The notes under the pieces: generated by a model | What the model was told of the DNA's origin: nothing | Seen by the model: only the letters and a program-made list of their open reading frames with translations | Database searches by the model: none | Position numbers and translations under genes: made by a program | Shown here: positions 1-6,054 of the stretch, in pieces | Layout of the letters: each line of letters opens with the position of its first letter | How positions within the stretch are numbered: the stretch's first letter is position 1 | Assembly (NCBI GenBank): GCA_019423005.1 | Contig: JAHZCF010000080.1 | Coordinates: 1-7,337, forward strand | DNA from: Haemophilus sp. | GTDB lineage: Bacteria; Pseudomonadota; Gammaproteobacteria; Enterobacterales; Pasteurellaceae | Length of the DNA: 7,337 bases | Direction of reading: 5' to 3'

Positions 1-736
1 CAACCACTAAACGTTTTAAGTAAAGTTCTGGCGCAATACGAAGATACATATCAACATCTAATGCATTGTGGTGAGTGATAAATGGACGAGCAGATGCACC
101 GCCCGGAATCACTTGTAGCATAGGGGTTTCTACTTCCATGAAACCTTTAGAAATAAAGAATTCACGAATACCCGCAATCACTTTTGAACGAATAATAAAT
201 GTGCGGCGAGATTCTTCATTAGAAATTAAATCTAGGTAACGTTGACGATAACGTGCTTCCATGTCTGTTAAACCATGGAATTTGTTTGGTAATGGACGAA
301 GTGCTTTGGTTAAAAGTTGTACTTCCGTTGTTTTAATGGTTAATTCATTAGTTTTGGTTTTGAAAAGTGTACCTTTCACCCCAATAATATCACCTAAATC
401 CCAGTTTCCTACATCTTCAGCATAAACGCCTTCAGGAAGGTTATCACGAGCAACATATAATTGGATTTTGCCACTCATATCTTGCAAGGTAATAAAGGTG
501 GCTTTACCCATTGCACGACGAGTCATAATACGACCAGCAACGGCAACTTCAACCGTTTTTTCTTTTAATACTTCACCATCTTCGGCTTCGTACTTATCAT
601 GTAAATCTTGAGCAAGGGCGTCACGACGGAATTGATTCGGAAACGCATTACCTTTTGCGCGTAATGCGGCTAATTTTTCACGGCGAACGAGCATTTCGCC
701 ATTGAGATCTAATTCTTTCACTTCTTGTTCTGACAT
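1..736 (-). CDS. lysS: Lysyl-tRNA synthetase, class II (5' part, runs off left edge)
   Basis: Charges tRNA-Lys with lysine in the cytoplasm, using ATP. The frame is open from an ATG at 734-736 to the window edge and gives 245 residues of an enzyme normally about 500 long. The start MSEQEVKELDLNGEMLVRRE is typical of bacterial LysS. Residues about 60-145 form the OB-fold anticodon-binding domain (VAVAGRIMTRRAMGKATFI, then IQLYVARDNLPEGVY). Class II motif 1 follows at about 197-213 (GFMEVETPMLQVIPGGA). The fragment ends in RIAPELYLKRLVV at 233-245, just before motif 2, so the catalytic core is outside the window. The start is supported by AGGT and AAAGGA just upstream. It lies downstream of nrdB in the same direction but is separated from it by a terminator and has its own promoter, so it is probably a separate transcription unit. 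Nothing looks broken; the truncation is only the window edge. Confidence 0.97.
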   Translation of the reverse strand, partial: MSEQEVKELDLNGEMLVRREKLAALRAKGNAFPNQFRRDALAQDLHDKYEAEDGEVLKEKTVEVAVAGRIMTRRAMGKATFITLQDMSGKIQLYVARDNLPEGVYAEDVGNWDLGDIIGVKGTLFKTKTNELTIKTTEVQLLTKALRPLPNKFHGLTDMEARYRQRYLDLISNEESRRTFIIRSKVIAGIREFFISKGFMEVETPMLQVIPGGASARPFITHHNALDVDMYLRIAPELYLKRLVV

Positions 737-798
737 ATCCTTTACCTCGTTAGTTTGTAATTAGAATGTGATTTATTGAAAATAAAAAGGTTTCTTCT

Positions 799-827
799 AT
801 TCTACCCATAGCATTGTTTTTTGTTAA
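799..827 (-). promoter_or_regulatory. Predicted sigma-70 promoter of lysS
   Basis: Read on the minus strand, there is a -35 TTAACA (822-827), a 17-base spacer and a -10 TAGAAT (799-804). Transcription would start near 792 and give a leader of about 55 bases before the lysS ATG. Both hexamers are close to consensus and the spacing is ideal. The site lies downstream of the nrdB terminator. The promoter is inferred from sequence only. Confidence 0.6.
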
Positions 828-950
828 GCCTTTTTTAATGAAGTCATCTGTTTTATAGGGAAAGTGTTGGTGATAAATGCAGGAAAGCAAAATTGTGCTA
901 TTTTTTTAATCAAAACGTTTATCATCATGTCTTGATATTCATACAAACAA

Positions 951-1005
951 AAAGAGCGGCCAATTTCTCAAAGGTTTTAAACTCTGAAAATACTGACCGC
1001 TCTTT
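951..1005 (-). terminator. Rho-independent terminator after nrdB, built from an altered uptake-sequence pair
   Basis: The minus-strand transcript has arms AAAGAGCGGTCA (from 994-1005) and TGGCCGCTCTTT (from 951-962). They form 12 pairs including one U-G wobble, and a run TTTTTGTTTG overlaps and follows the second arm. The loop is 31 bases and can form a smaller inner stem (TCAGAG with CTTTGA). It lies 15 bases after the nrdB stop codon. The first arm differs from the Haemophilus uptake motif AAAGTGCGGTCA at one base, and the second arm carries the matching change. Confidence 0.8.
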
Positions 1006-1020
1006 GCGTAGAATGATTAA

Positions 1021-2151
1021 TTAAAGATCGAAATCGCCGAAATCATTGGTATCGACTTTAGAGTCAATTTGACCAACAAGGTAAGAACTCACTTCGACTT
1101 CTTGTGGCGCTACTTGTACGTTGTCAGAAACAAGCCATGCGTTAATCCATGGAATTGGGTTAGAACGCGCACCAAATGGTAATGGAAGACCTACTGCTTG
1201 CATACGGATATTGGTGATGTATTCCACGTATTGCACCAAAATGTCTTTGTTCAAACCAATCATTGAACCGTCTTTGAACAAGTAATCCGCCCATTCTTTT
1301 TCTTGTTCCGCTGCTGCTAAGAATAAATCATAGGCCTCTTGTTTACATTCTTCTGCAATTTCAGCCATTTCAGGATCATCTTGACCTGCAGCCATAATAT
1401 TTAAAATGTGCTGTGTACCGGTTAAGTGTAAGGCTTCATCACGTGCGATAAATTTAATAATTTTCGCATTGCCTTCCATTAATTGACGTTCCGCAAAGGC
1501 AAAGGAGCACGCGAAAGACACATAGAAACGAATGGCTTCAAGCGCATTGACGCTCATTAAGCAAAGGTAAAGTTGTTTTTTCAAATTACGCAATGTGACG
1601 ACGCATTCTTTGCCATCCACGGTGTAAGTGCCTTCGCCGTACAGGCTGTAAAGTTGGCTGTCGCGGATTAAATCGTCATAGTAAGAAGAAATATCGCGTG
1701 CGCGTTTGATGATTTCTTCGTTCGTCACGATGTCGTCAAACACAATAGACGGATCGTTCACAATGTTACGAATAATGTGGGTGTAAGAACGAGAGTGGAT
1801 GGTTTCGGAGAACGTCCATGTCTCGATCCAGGTTTCTAATTCCGGAATCGACACTAACGGCAACAACGCCACGTTCGGGCTACGACCTTGAATAGAATCT
1901 AATAAAGTTTGATATTTTAAGTTACTGATGAAAATGTGTTTTTCATGTTCAGGTAACGCGGCATAGTCGATACGGTCTTGCGACACATCCACTTCTTCTG
2001 GACGCCAGAAGAAAGAAAGTTGTTTTTCAATGAGCTTTTCAAACGTCTCATATTTTTGTTGATCGTAACGCGCAACGTTAACGTTTTGACCAAAGAACAT
2101 CGGTTCCTTTAATTGGTCGTTTTTGGTTTGTGAGAAAGTAGTATATGCCAT
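1021..2151 (-). CDS. nrdB: Ribonucleoside-diphosphate reductase 1, beta subunit (class Ia R2)
   Basis: The R2 subunit of aerobic ribonucleotide reductase. It holds the di-iron centre and the tyrosyl radical that is passed to NrdA to reduce ribonucleoside diphosphates to deoxyribonucleotides. The 376 residues equal the E. coli NrdB length, and the first 22 residues are nearly identical to it. Counting Met as 1, the iron ligands Asp85, Glu116, His119, Glu205, Glu239 and His242 are all present. So are the radical Tyr123, the transfer residues Trp49 and Asp238, and the C-terminal Tyr357. The tail YLVGQIDSKVDTNDFGDFDL is the R1-binding peptide, with only its last residues drifted. The start is fixed by the match to E. 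coli and by AAGGA (2158-2162) six bases before the ATG. It follows nrdA by 95 bases, and a hairpin between them may lower its expression or tune it separately. Confidence 0.98.
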   Translation of the reverse strand: MAYTTFSQTKNDQLKEPMFFGQNVNVARYDQQKYETFEKLIEKQLSFFWRPEEVDVSQDRIDYAALPEHEKHIFISNLKYQTLLDSIQGRSPNVALLPLVSIPELETWIETWTFSETIHSRSYTHIIRNIVNDPSIVFDDIVTNEEIIKRARDISSYYDDLIRDSQLYSLYGEGTYTVDGKECVVTLRNLKKQLYLCLMSVNALEAIRFYVSFACSFAFAERQLMEGNAKIIKFIARDEALHLTGTQHILNIMAAGQDDPEMAEIAEECKQEAYDLFLAAAEQEKEWADYLFKDGSMIGLNKDILVQYVEYITNIRMQAVGLPLPFGARSNPIPWINAWLVSDNVQVAPQEVEVSSYLVGQIDSKVDTNDFGDFDL

Positions 2152-2168
2152 GTTATATCCTTACTTAT

Positions 2169-2186
2169 AGCGGGCTTTTACCCACT
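2169..2186 (-). other. Small hairpin just upstream of the nrdB ribosome binding site
   Basis: In the transcript AGUGGG pairs with CCCGCU (six pairs, one a wobble) around a six-base loop, ending six bases before the AAGGA of nrdB. It has no U tract, so it is not a terminator. Its 3' arm could instead pair with the 5' arm of the larger hairpin at 2216-2239. The structure is predicted by eye and its role is not known. Confidence 0.4.
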
Positions 2187-2211
2187 TAATGATTGATTGC
2201 CTAAAAATATC

Positions 2212-2239
2212 AAAAGGCGGACTTGTAAACAAGCCCACC
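2212..2239 (-). terminator. Terminator-like hairpin between nrdA and nrdB
   Basis: Seven bases after the nrdA stop, the transcript has GGUGGGCUUGU and ACAAGUCCGCC. These can pair along all 11 positions with two G-U wobbles around a very short loop (the last pair would open), and UUUUGAUAUUUUU follows. This is the form of a weak intrinsic terminator. Because nrdB lies just downstream with no clear promoter of its own, it is more likely a partial terminator or an mRNA-stabilising 3' end for nrdA than a full stop. Confidence 0.6.
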
Positions 2240-2246
2240 TAAATTA

Positions 2247-4517
2247 TTAAATCTTACAAGCGCCACCCGCACAGCCATCATCTAAATCTTCTTGGCTGTC
2301 CTCAGCACCATCACGGGTGTTTTGATAGTAAAGGGTTTTTAAACCGTATTTGTAAGCGGTTAAAAGATCTTTTAATAACACTTTCATTGGCACTTTACCG
2401 TCTTCAAAACGTTTTGGATCGTAGTTGGTATTTGCAGAGATCGCTTGGTCTACGAATTTTTGCATAATGCCCACTAAGTGTAAGTAACCGTCATTGCTTG
2501 GAATGTCCCAAAGCAACTCGTAGTTATCACTTAGGTTTTCATAATCCGGTACAACTTGTCTTAAGATGCCATCTTTTGACGCTTTAATACTCACATGACC
2601 ACGTGGCGGTTCGATACCATTTGTTGCGTTAGAAATCTGTGAAGAGGTTTCTGACGGCATTAATGCGGTTAAGGTCGAGTTACGTAAACCAAACTCTTTG
2701 ATTTCTTGACGTAACGTTTCCCAATCATAATGCAATGGTTCTTGCGTTAAGCTATCGATATCGTTCTTATATGTATCGATTGGTAAAATACCTTTTGCGT
2801 AATTGGTTTCATTGAAGTATTCACATGCACCTAATTCTTTTGCTAAGTTCATAGAAGCTTTCAATAGATAGTATTGAATCGCTTCAAACGTACGGTGAGT
2901 TAAATCGTTCGCTGAACCATCAGAATAACGTACGCCATTTTTCGCTAAGTAATACGCATAGTTAATCACACCGATACCAAGTGAACGACGACCTAATGAA
3001 GAACGTTTCGCCGCAGGAACAGGGTAGTCTTGGTAATCAAGTAATGCATCTAATGCACGTACTGCGAGATCGGCAAGATTTTCTAACTCATCTAAATCAT
3101 CTAATTTACCCAAGTTGAACGCAGAAAGTGTACAAAGCGCAATTTCACCATTTTCATCATGGAAATGTTGTAATGGTTTAGTTGGCAATGCAATTTCTAA
3201 ACATAAGTTAGATTGGCGCACTGGTGCAACAAGCGGATCAAACGGTGAGTGAGTATTACAGTGATCCACGTTTTGGATATAAATACGACCAGTTGATGCA
3301 CGTTCTTGCATCAATAAAGAGAATAACTCAACGGCTTTTACAGAACGTTTGCGGATATTTGGATCCTGTTCGTATTTCACGTAAAGTTCTTCAAATTTAT
3401 CTTGATCAGCAAAGAAGGCTTCATAAAGTCCAGGCACGTCTGAAGGGCTAAATAAAGTAATATCTGCGCCTTTAATTAAGCGTTGATACATTAATTTATT
3501 TAACTGTACGCCGTAGTCCATGTGACGAACACGGTTATCTTCCACACCACGGTTATTTTTCAATACTAATAAGCTTTCAACTTCTAAGTGCCAAATCGGG
3601 TAGTAAACTGTCGCCGCACCACCACGTACGCCACCTTGTGAACAAGATTTTACAGCACTTTGGAAGTGTTTATAGAATGGAATACAGCCTGTATGGAATG
3701 CTTCACCACCACGAATAGGGCTACCTAACGCACGAATTGCACCTGCATTCACCCCGATACCTGCACGTTGTGAAACGTATTTTACGATTGCTGCAGAGGT
3801 AGCATTGATAGAGTCTAAGCTGTCACCACATTCAATCAATACGCAAGAGCTGAATTGACGAGTAGGCGTACGAACCCCCGCCATGATAGGCGTAGGTAAA
3901 GAAATTTTGAAGGTTGATGTCGCATCATAGAAACGACGAATGTAATCCAAACGGGTTTCTTGCGGATATTTGGAGAATAAGCTCGCTGCAACTAATAAAT
4001 AAAGGAATTGCGCAGATTCATAGATCTCACCGGTTACACGGTTTTGAACTAAGTATTTTCCTTCTAGCTGTTTCACAGCAGCATAAGAAAAGGTCATATC
4101 ACGCCAGTGATCAATAAACCCATCCATTTCATCCCATTCTTCACGAGTATAGTCGGCTAAAAGTGCAGGATCATATTTGCCCATGCGCACTAATTTTTTC
4201 ACATGATCGTATAAACGAGGCGGATCAAAATGGCCATACGCTTTTTTGCGTAAATGGAAAACCGCAAGACGTGCAGCAAGGTATTGATAATCAGGGGTAT
4301 CTTTGCTGATTAGGTCTGCTGCAGCTTTAATAATCGTTTCGTGAATATCAGACGTACGAATGCCTTCATAAAATTGAATATGAGAACGCAATTCAACTTG
4401 AGAAACAGAGACGTTTTCCAAGCCTTCAGCCGCCCAAGTAATCACACGGTGAATTTTGTCTAAATTGATTTGTTCAAGCGTACCATCGCGCTTTGTAACC
4501 ATTAATCCTTTGTTCAT
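2247..4517 (-). CDS. nrdA: Ribonucleoside-diphosphate reductase 1, alpha subunit (class Ia R1)
   Basis: The catalytic and regulatory subunit of aerobic ribonucleotide reductase; it works with NrdB. The protein has 756 residues against 761 in E. coli. An ATP-cone domain that senses ATP/dATP covers about residues 5-95 (VTKRDGTLEQINLDKIHRV), followed by the ten-stranded barrel. The active-site residues fall at the E. coli positions: Cys225 (SSCVLIEC), Asn437, Cys439 and Glu441 (RQSNLCLEI) and Cys462 (LCTLSAFNLG). The radical-transfer pair is Tyr730-Tyr731. The C-terminal redox cysteines are Cys749 and Cys754 in DDGCAGGACKI; the five missing residues lie in the flexible tail just before them. The start matches E. 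coli MNQNLLVTKRDG, but the upstream Shine-Dalgarno is weak, and an in-frame ATG at codon 6 has AAAGGA three bases ahead. Two NrdR boxes upstream point to repression by NrdR. Confidence 0.98.
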   Translation of the reverse strand: MNKGLMVTKRDGTLEQINLDKIHRVITWAAEGLENVSVSQVELRSHIQFYEGIRTSDIHETIIKAAADLISKDTPDYQYLAARLAVFHLRKKAYGHFDPPRLYDHVKKLVRMGKYDPALLADYTREEWDEMDGFIDHWRDMTFSYAAVKQLEGKYLVQNRVTGEIYESAQFLYLLVAASLFSKYPQETRLDYIRRFYDATSTFKISLPTPIMAGVRTPTRQFSSCVLIECGDSLDSINATSAAIVKYVSQRAGIGVNAGAIRALGSPIRGGEAFHTGCIPFYKHFQSAVKSCSQGGVRGGAATVYYPIWHLEVESLLVLKNNRGVEDNRVRHMDYGVQLNKLMYQRLIKGADITLFSPSDVPGLYEAFFADQDKFEELYVKYEQDPNIRKRSVKAVELFSLLMQERASTGRIYIQNVDHCNTHSPFDPLVAPVRQSNLCLEIALPTKPLQHFHDENGEIALCTLSAFNLGKLDDLDELENLADLAVRALDALLDYQDYPVPAAKRSSLGRRSLGIGVINYAYYLAKNGVRYSDGSANDLTHRTFEAIQYYLLKASMNLAKELGACEYFNETNYAKGILPIDTYKNDIDSLTQEPLHYDWETLRQEIKEFGLRNSTLTALMPSETSSQISNATNGIEPPRGHVSIKASKDGILRQVVPDYENLSDNYELLWDIPSNDGYLHLVGIMQKFVDQAISANTNYDPKRFEDGKVPMKVLLKDLLTAYKYGLKTLYYQNTRDGAEDSQEDLDDGCAGGACKI

Positions 4518-4553
4518 GGGAGATAAAACCTGCTAGAGAGATGACTTTAAAAA

Positions 4554-4569
4554 ACACAAGATATAGTGT
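4554..4569 (-). promoter_or_regulatory. NrdR box, proximal to nrdA
   Basis: The plus strand reads ACACAAGATATAGTGT, an imperfect 16-bp palindrome with the ACAC...GTGT ends and A/T-rich middle of known NrdR boxes. NrdR is the zinc-finger/ATP-cone repressor of ribonucleotide reductase genes. With the candidate overlapping promoter, this box would sit at about +14 to +29 of the nrdA transcript. The call rests on motif resemblance, the paired second box and the target gene. Confidence 0.85.
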
Positions 4570-4585
4570 TATGAAAAATAACGAT

Positions 4586-4601
4586 GCACAAGATAGAGTG
4601 T
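4586..4601 (-). promoter_or_regulatory. NrdR box, distal, overlapping a candidate -10
   Basis: The plus strand reads GCACAAGATAGAGTGT, matching the proximal box at 14 of 16 positions. The start-to-start distance is 32 bases, about three helical turns, which places both boxes on one face of the DNA as is usual for NrdR pairs. The minus-strand -10 candidate TATCTT (4590-4595) lies inside it, so bound NrdR would block RNA polymerase. Confidence 0.85.
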
Positions 4602-4618
4602 TTTAAAATTGAATTCAA
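4590..4618 (-). promoter_or_regulatory. Candidate nrdA promoter overlapping the NrdR box
   Basis: The minus strand shows -35 TTGAAT (4613-4618), a 17-base spacer and -10 TATCTT (4590-4595), each matching consensus at four of six positions. Transcription would begin near 4583 and give a leader of about 65 bases. The overlap with the distal NrdR box favours this site over the upstream alternative. Confidence 0.45.
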
Positions 4619-4620
4619 GC

Positions 4621-4649
4621 AGTAAATTTTTTACTTACATTATTGACAA
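4621..4649 (-). promoter_or_regulatory. Alternative candidate nrdA promoter
   Basis: The minus strand shows -35 TTGTCA (4644-4649, five of six consensus bases), a 17-base spacer and -10 TTTACT (4621-4626, four of six). It lies just upstream of the NrdR boxes. It may be a second promoter or chance in a very AT-rich stretch. A 15-base inverted repeat (4621-4635) covers its -10. Confidence 0.35.
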
Positions 4650-4735
4650 AAGATAAGTCATTTAAAACAAATAACTTTTTTTCGAAGTGATGTTTTTTTA
4701 AGCAGGATCTTTTTTGTAAATCTTTGTAAAGAAAA

Positions 4736-4745
4736 AAGTGCGGTC
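4736..4745 (+). repeat. DNA uptake signal sequence (Haemophilus type), plus orientation
   Basis: AAGTGCGGTC followed by A-rich bases matches the uptake signal used by naturally competent Haemophilus and relatives. It is one arm of the dolP terminator. Confidence 0.9.
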
Positions 4746-4763
4746 AAAAACGAGATGATTTTT

Positions 4764-4773
4764 GACCGCACTT
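4764..4773 (-). repeat. DNA uptake signal sequence, minus orientation
   Basis: GACCGCACTT on the plus strand is the complement of AAGTGCGGTC. It forms the second arm of the dolP terminator and, like the first, is followed by a run of A. Confidence 0.9.
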
Positions 4774-4791
4774 CAATGTTTAAAAGTTTAA

Positions 4792-5376
4792 TTAATTCAA
4801 GTATTTAAATACTTTGACGACTTTTTGAACACCAGTAACTTTACTTGCAATTTCTGCCGCTGAGTCACCTTGTGATTGAGTGACGTTTCCGAGTAAGAAT
4901 ACTTCACCATTTTCGGTGATCACTTTCACATCTGTGGCTTTTACATTATCGCCAACGAAGAGTTTTGATTTAATTTGTGTGGTAATCCAACTGTCTTTGG
5001 TAATTTGACCAAAGTTAATTTTATTGCCCACACGTAATTCATTATAGACATCATTCACACCGTCCACGCCTTTTGCAAGACTGGTTGCGGTTTCTTTCAC
5101 GCCTTCACTCGGTACTTGACCAATCAATAACACACGTCCGCTATAAGAAACGGCATGGACACGACCTTCCGATTTAATTTGTGCATCTTTATCTAATGCA
5201 TTTTCAACTTTTACTTCTAAAGTTTCATCATCGACTTGCGTCCCCATTGTACGAGGATCCGTTGCGACTTTAGCACCTGCTGCTGCACCGCCAAGTACAG
5301 CCGCCACACAGCCTTGTAACATAATAGATGCACCAAGTACGAAGGCGAGTTTTTTTAATGGGGTTAATTTCATCAT
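4792..5376 (-). CDS. dolP: Outer-membrane BON-domain lipoprotein DolP (YraP)
   Basis: A 194-residue lipoprotein that in E. coli sits in the inner leaflet of the outer membrane, supports barrier integrity and division-linked envelope processes, and binds anionic phospholipid through its second BON domain. The signal peptide ends in a lipobox Leu-Gln-Gly-Cys with lipidated Cys23; the next residue is Val, not Asp, which fits outer-membrane sorting. BON domain 1 spans about 47-115 and BON domain 2 about 126-194. Conserved stretches include ATDPRTMGTQVDD and ITENGEVFLLGNVT. Trp130 corresponds to the phospholipid-contact Trp of E. coli DolP. Two ATGs open the frame (5374-5376 and 5371-5373). AAGGAG lies four bases from the first and seven from the second, so the second may be the true start, giving 193 residues as in the E. 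coli MK start. It is the last gene of the cluster. I saw no sigma-E-type promoter. Confidence 0.95.
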   Translation of the reverse strand: MMKLTPLKKLAFVLGASIMLQGCVAAVLGGAAAGAKVATDPRTMGTQVDDETLEVKVENALDKDAQIKSEGRVHAVSYSGRVLLIGQVPSEGVKETATSLAKGVDGVNDVYNELRVGNKINFGQITKDSWITTQIKSKLFVGDNVKATDVKVITENGEVFLLGNVTQSQGDSAAEIASKVTGVQKVVKVFKYLN

Positions 5377-5457
5377 TAATCTCCTTTTTATAAATGAGTG
5401 AGTTAATTAATTAGTCAATTAATTTTAGAAATAGTTTGGTTGGAAAAGCCTTTAATG

Positions 5458-6042
5458 TCAAGCTCTTGGAAAAAGTGTGCTATCAACAAGCTCACACAGT
5501 GCATTTATGACGAATAAATGATTTTCCAAAATACGCGCTTCTTTCGTTGCAGGAATAGAGATTTCTAAATCTGCTTCAGCTAACACACCTTGAATCGCAT
5601 CATTATTTGCACCGGTTAAGGCAATGACCTGAATTTCTTTGTTGACGGCATTAGCAATCGTATTTAGCACTGCTTTTTCTGTTCCAAGAGGCGCAAAGGC
5701 TATCAATAAATCGCCAGGTTTTGCGATAGCGTTAAATTGATGTTGATACAGTTGATCGATAGGTTGATCAAAAACCAGTGAAGAACCGACCGCACTTTCA
5801 AGGTTAAGATTTACGGATGGTAGACTAGGGCGCTCAAAATCGTAACGATTAAGCAAGTTTGATACTAAAAATTGGGCATTCGCGTAAGAGCGAGCGACGC
5901 CACAGGCAATCACTTTATGACCACTTAACAAACATTGCATCACCATTTGTGTGGCAGTGGCAATATTTTCTGATAATAGACTTGAAGCAGAGATTTGAAT
6001 CTGAATACTTTCGCTATAAATATCTTTAACTTTTTGTAACAT
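5458..6042 (-). CDS. diaA: DiaA-like SIS-domain protein (DnaA initiator-associating factor)
   Basis: In E. coli, DiaA is a tetramer that binds DnaA and promotes orderly initiation at oriC. The 194 residues compare with 196 in E. coli and the whole protein is one SIS fold, related to the sugar isomerase GmhA. Shared blocks are ESIQIQI (11-17), NRYDFERPSLP (65-75), KPGDLLIAF (108-116), IALTG (140-144) and ELVDSTLFP (184-192). Leu190 and Phe191, the C-terminal residues tied to DnaA binding in E. coli, are kept. The two sugar-phosphate loops are not: the usual CGNGTSAANAQ is CGVARSYANAQ (47-57) and STRGNS is APLGTE (117-122). A role as a protein-binding scaffold, not an enzyme, is therefore likely. 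The start lies 12 bases after yraN with no visible Shine-Dalgarno, suggesting translational coupling. Position within the lpoA-yraN-dolP cluster supports DiaA over GmhA. Confidence 0.88.
   Translation of the reverse strand: MLQKVKDIYSESIQIQISASSLLSENIATATQMVMQCLLSGHKVIACGVARSYANAQFLVSNLLNRYDFERPSLPSVNLNLESAVGSSLVFDQPIDQLYQHQFNAIAKPGDLLIAFAPLGTEKAVLNTIANAVNKEIQVIALTGANNDAIQGVLAEADLEISIPATKEARILENHLFVINALCELVDSTLFPRA
5789..5798 (-). repeat. DNA uptake signal sequence inside diaA
   Basis: ACCGCACTTT on the plus strand is the complement of AAAGTGCGGT, a full 10-base uptake core. In the diaA frame it encodes part of Glu-Ser-Ala-Val (residues 82-85), next to one of the divergent parts of the protein. 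Confidence 0.85.
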
Positions 6043-6054
6043 AATCGGAAAAGG

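Larger units (their letters stand above)
4731..4773 (-). terminator. Rho-independent terminator of dolP, formed by two inverted DNA uptake sequences
   Basis: Arms at 4736-4750 (AAGTGCGGTCAAAAA) and 4759-4773 (its exact complement) form a perfect 15-bp stem with an 8-base loop. In the dolP transcript a TTTTTC run follows the stem. It starts 18 bases after the dolP stop. Each arm carries the Haemophilus-type uptake core AAGTGCGGT; such head-to-head pairs often act as terminators in Pasteurellaceae. This marks the end of the lpoA-dolP unit and separates it from nrdA. Confidence 0.93.

Noticed and set aside
824..928. Minus-strand frame of 34 codons between nrdB and lysS (starts at the second of two ATGs at 923-928, or the first)
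   Set aside because: It has no Shine-Dalgarno, lies just past the nrdB terminator, has no known motif, and overlaps the -35 of the lysS promoter.
3224..3451. Plus-strand open frame of 75 codons inside nrdA
   Set aside because: It lies antisense to a fully conserved part of nrdA around the catalytic Cys439 region, resembles no family I know, and is explained by the coding pattern of nrdA.
3647..3663. Possible uptake sequence in nrdA (ACAGCACTTT)
   Set aside because: It differs from the core at a conserved base and is explained by the NrdA codons for SAVKSC; I do not count it as an uptake signal.
3914..4117. Plus-strand open frame of 67 codons inside nrdA
   Set aside because: It is antisense to the conserved N-terminal part of nrdA and has no recognisable domain.
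5401..5440. AT-rich near-palindrome (TTAATTAATTAG...AATTAATT) between diaA and dolP
   Set aside because: Low-complexity AT sequence with no GC stem or U tract; the TTGACT in it is not followed by a well-spaced -10, so I do not call a promoter or terminator.
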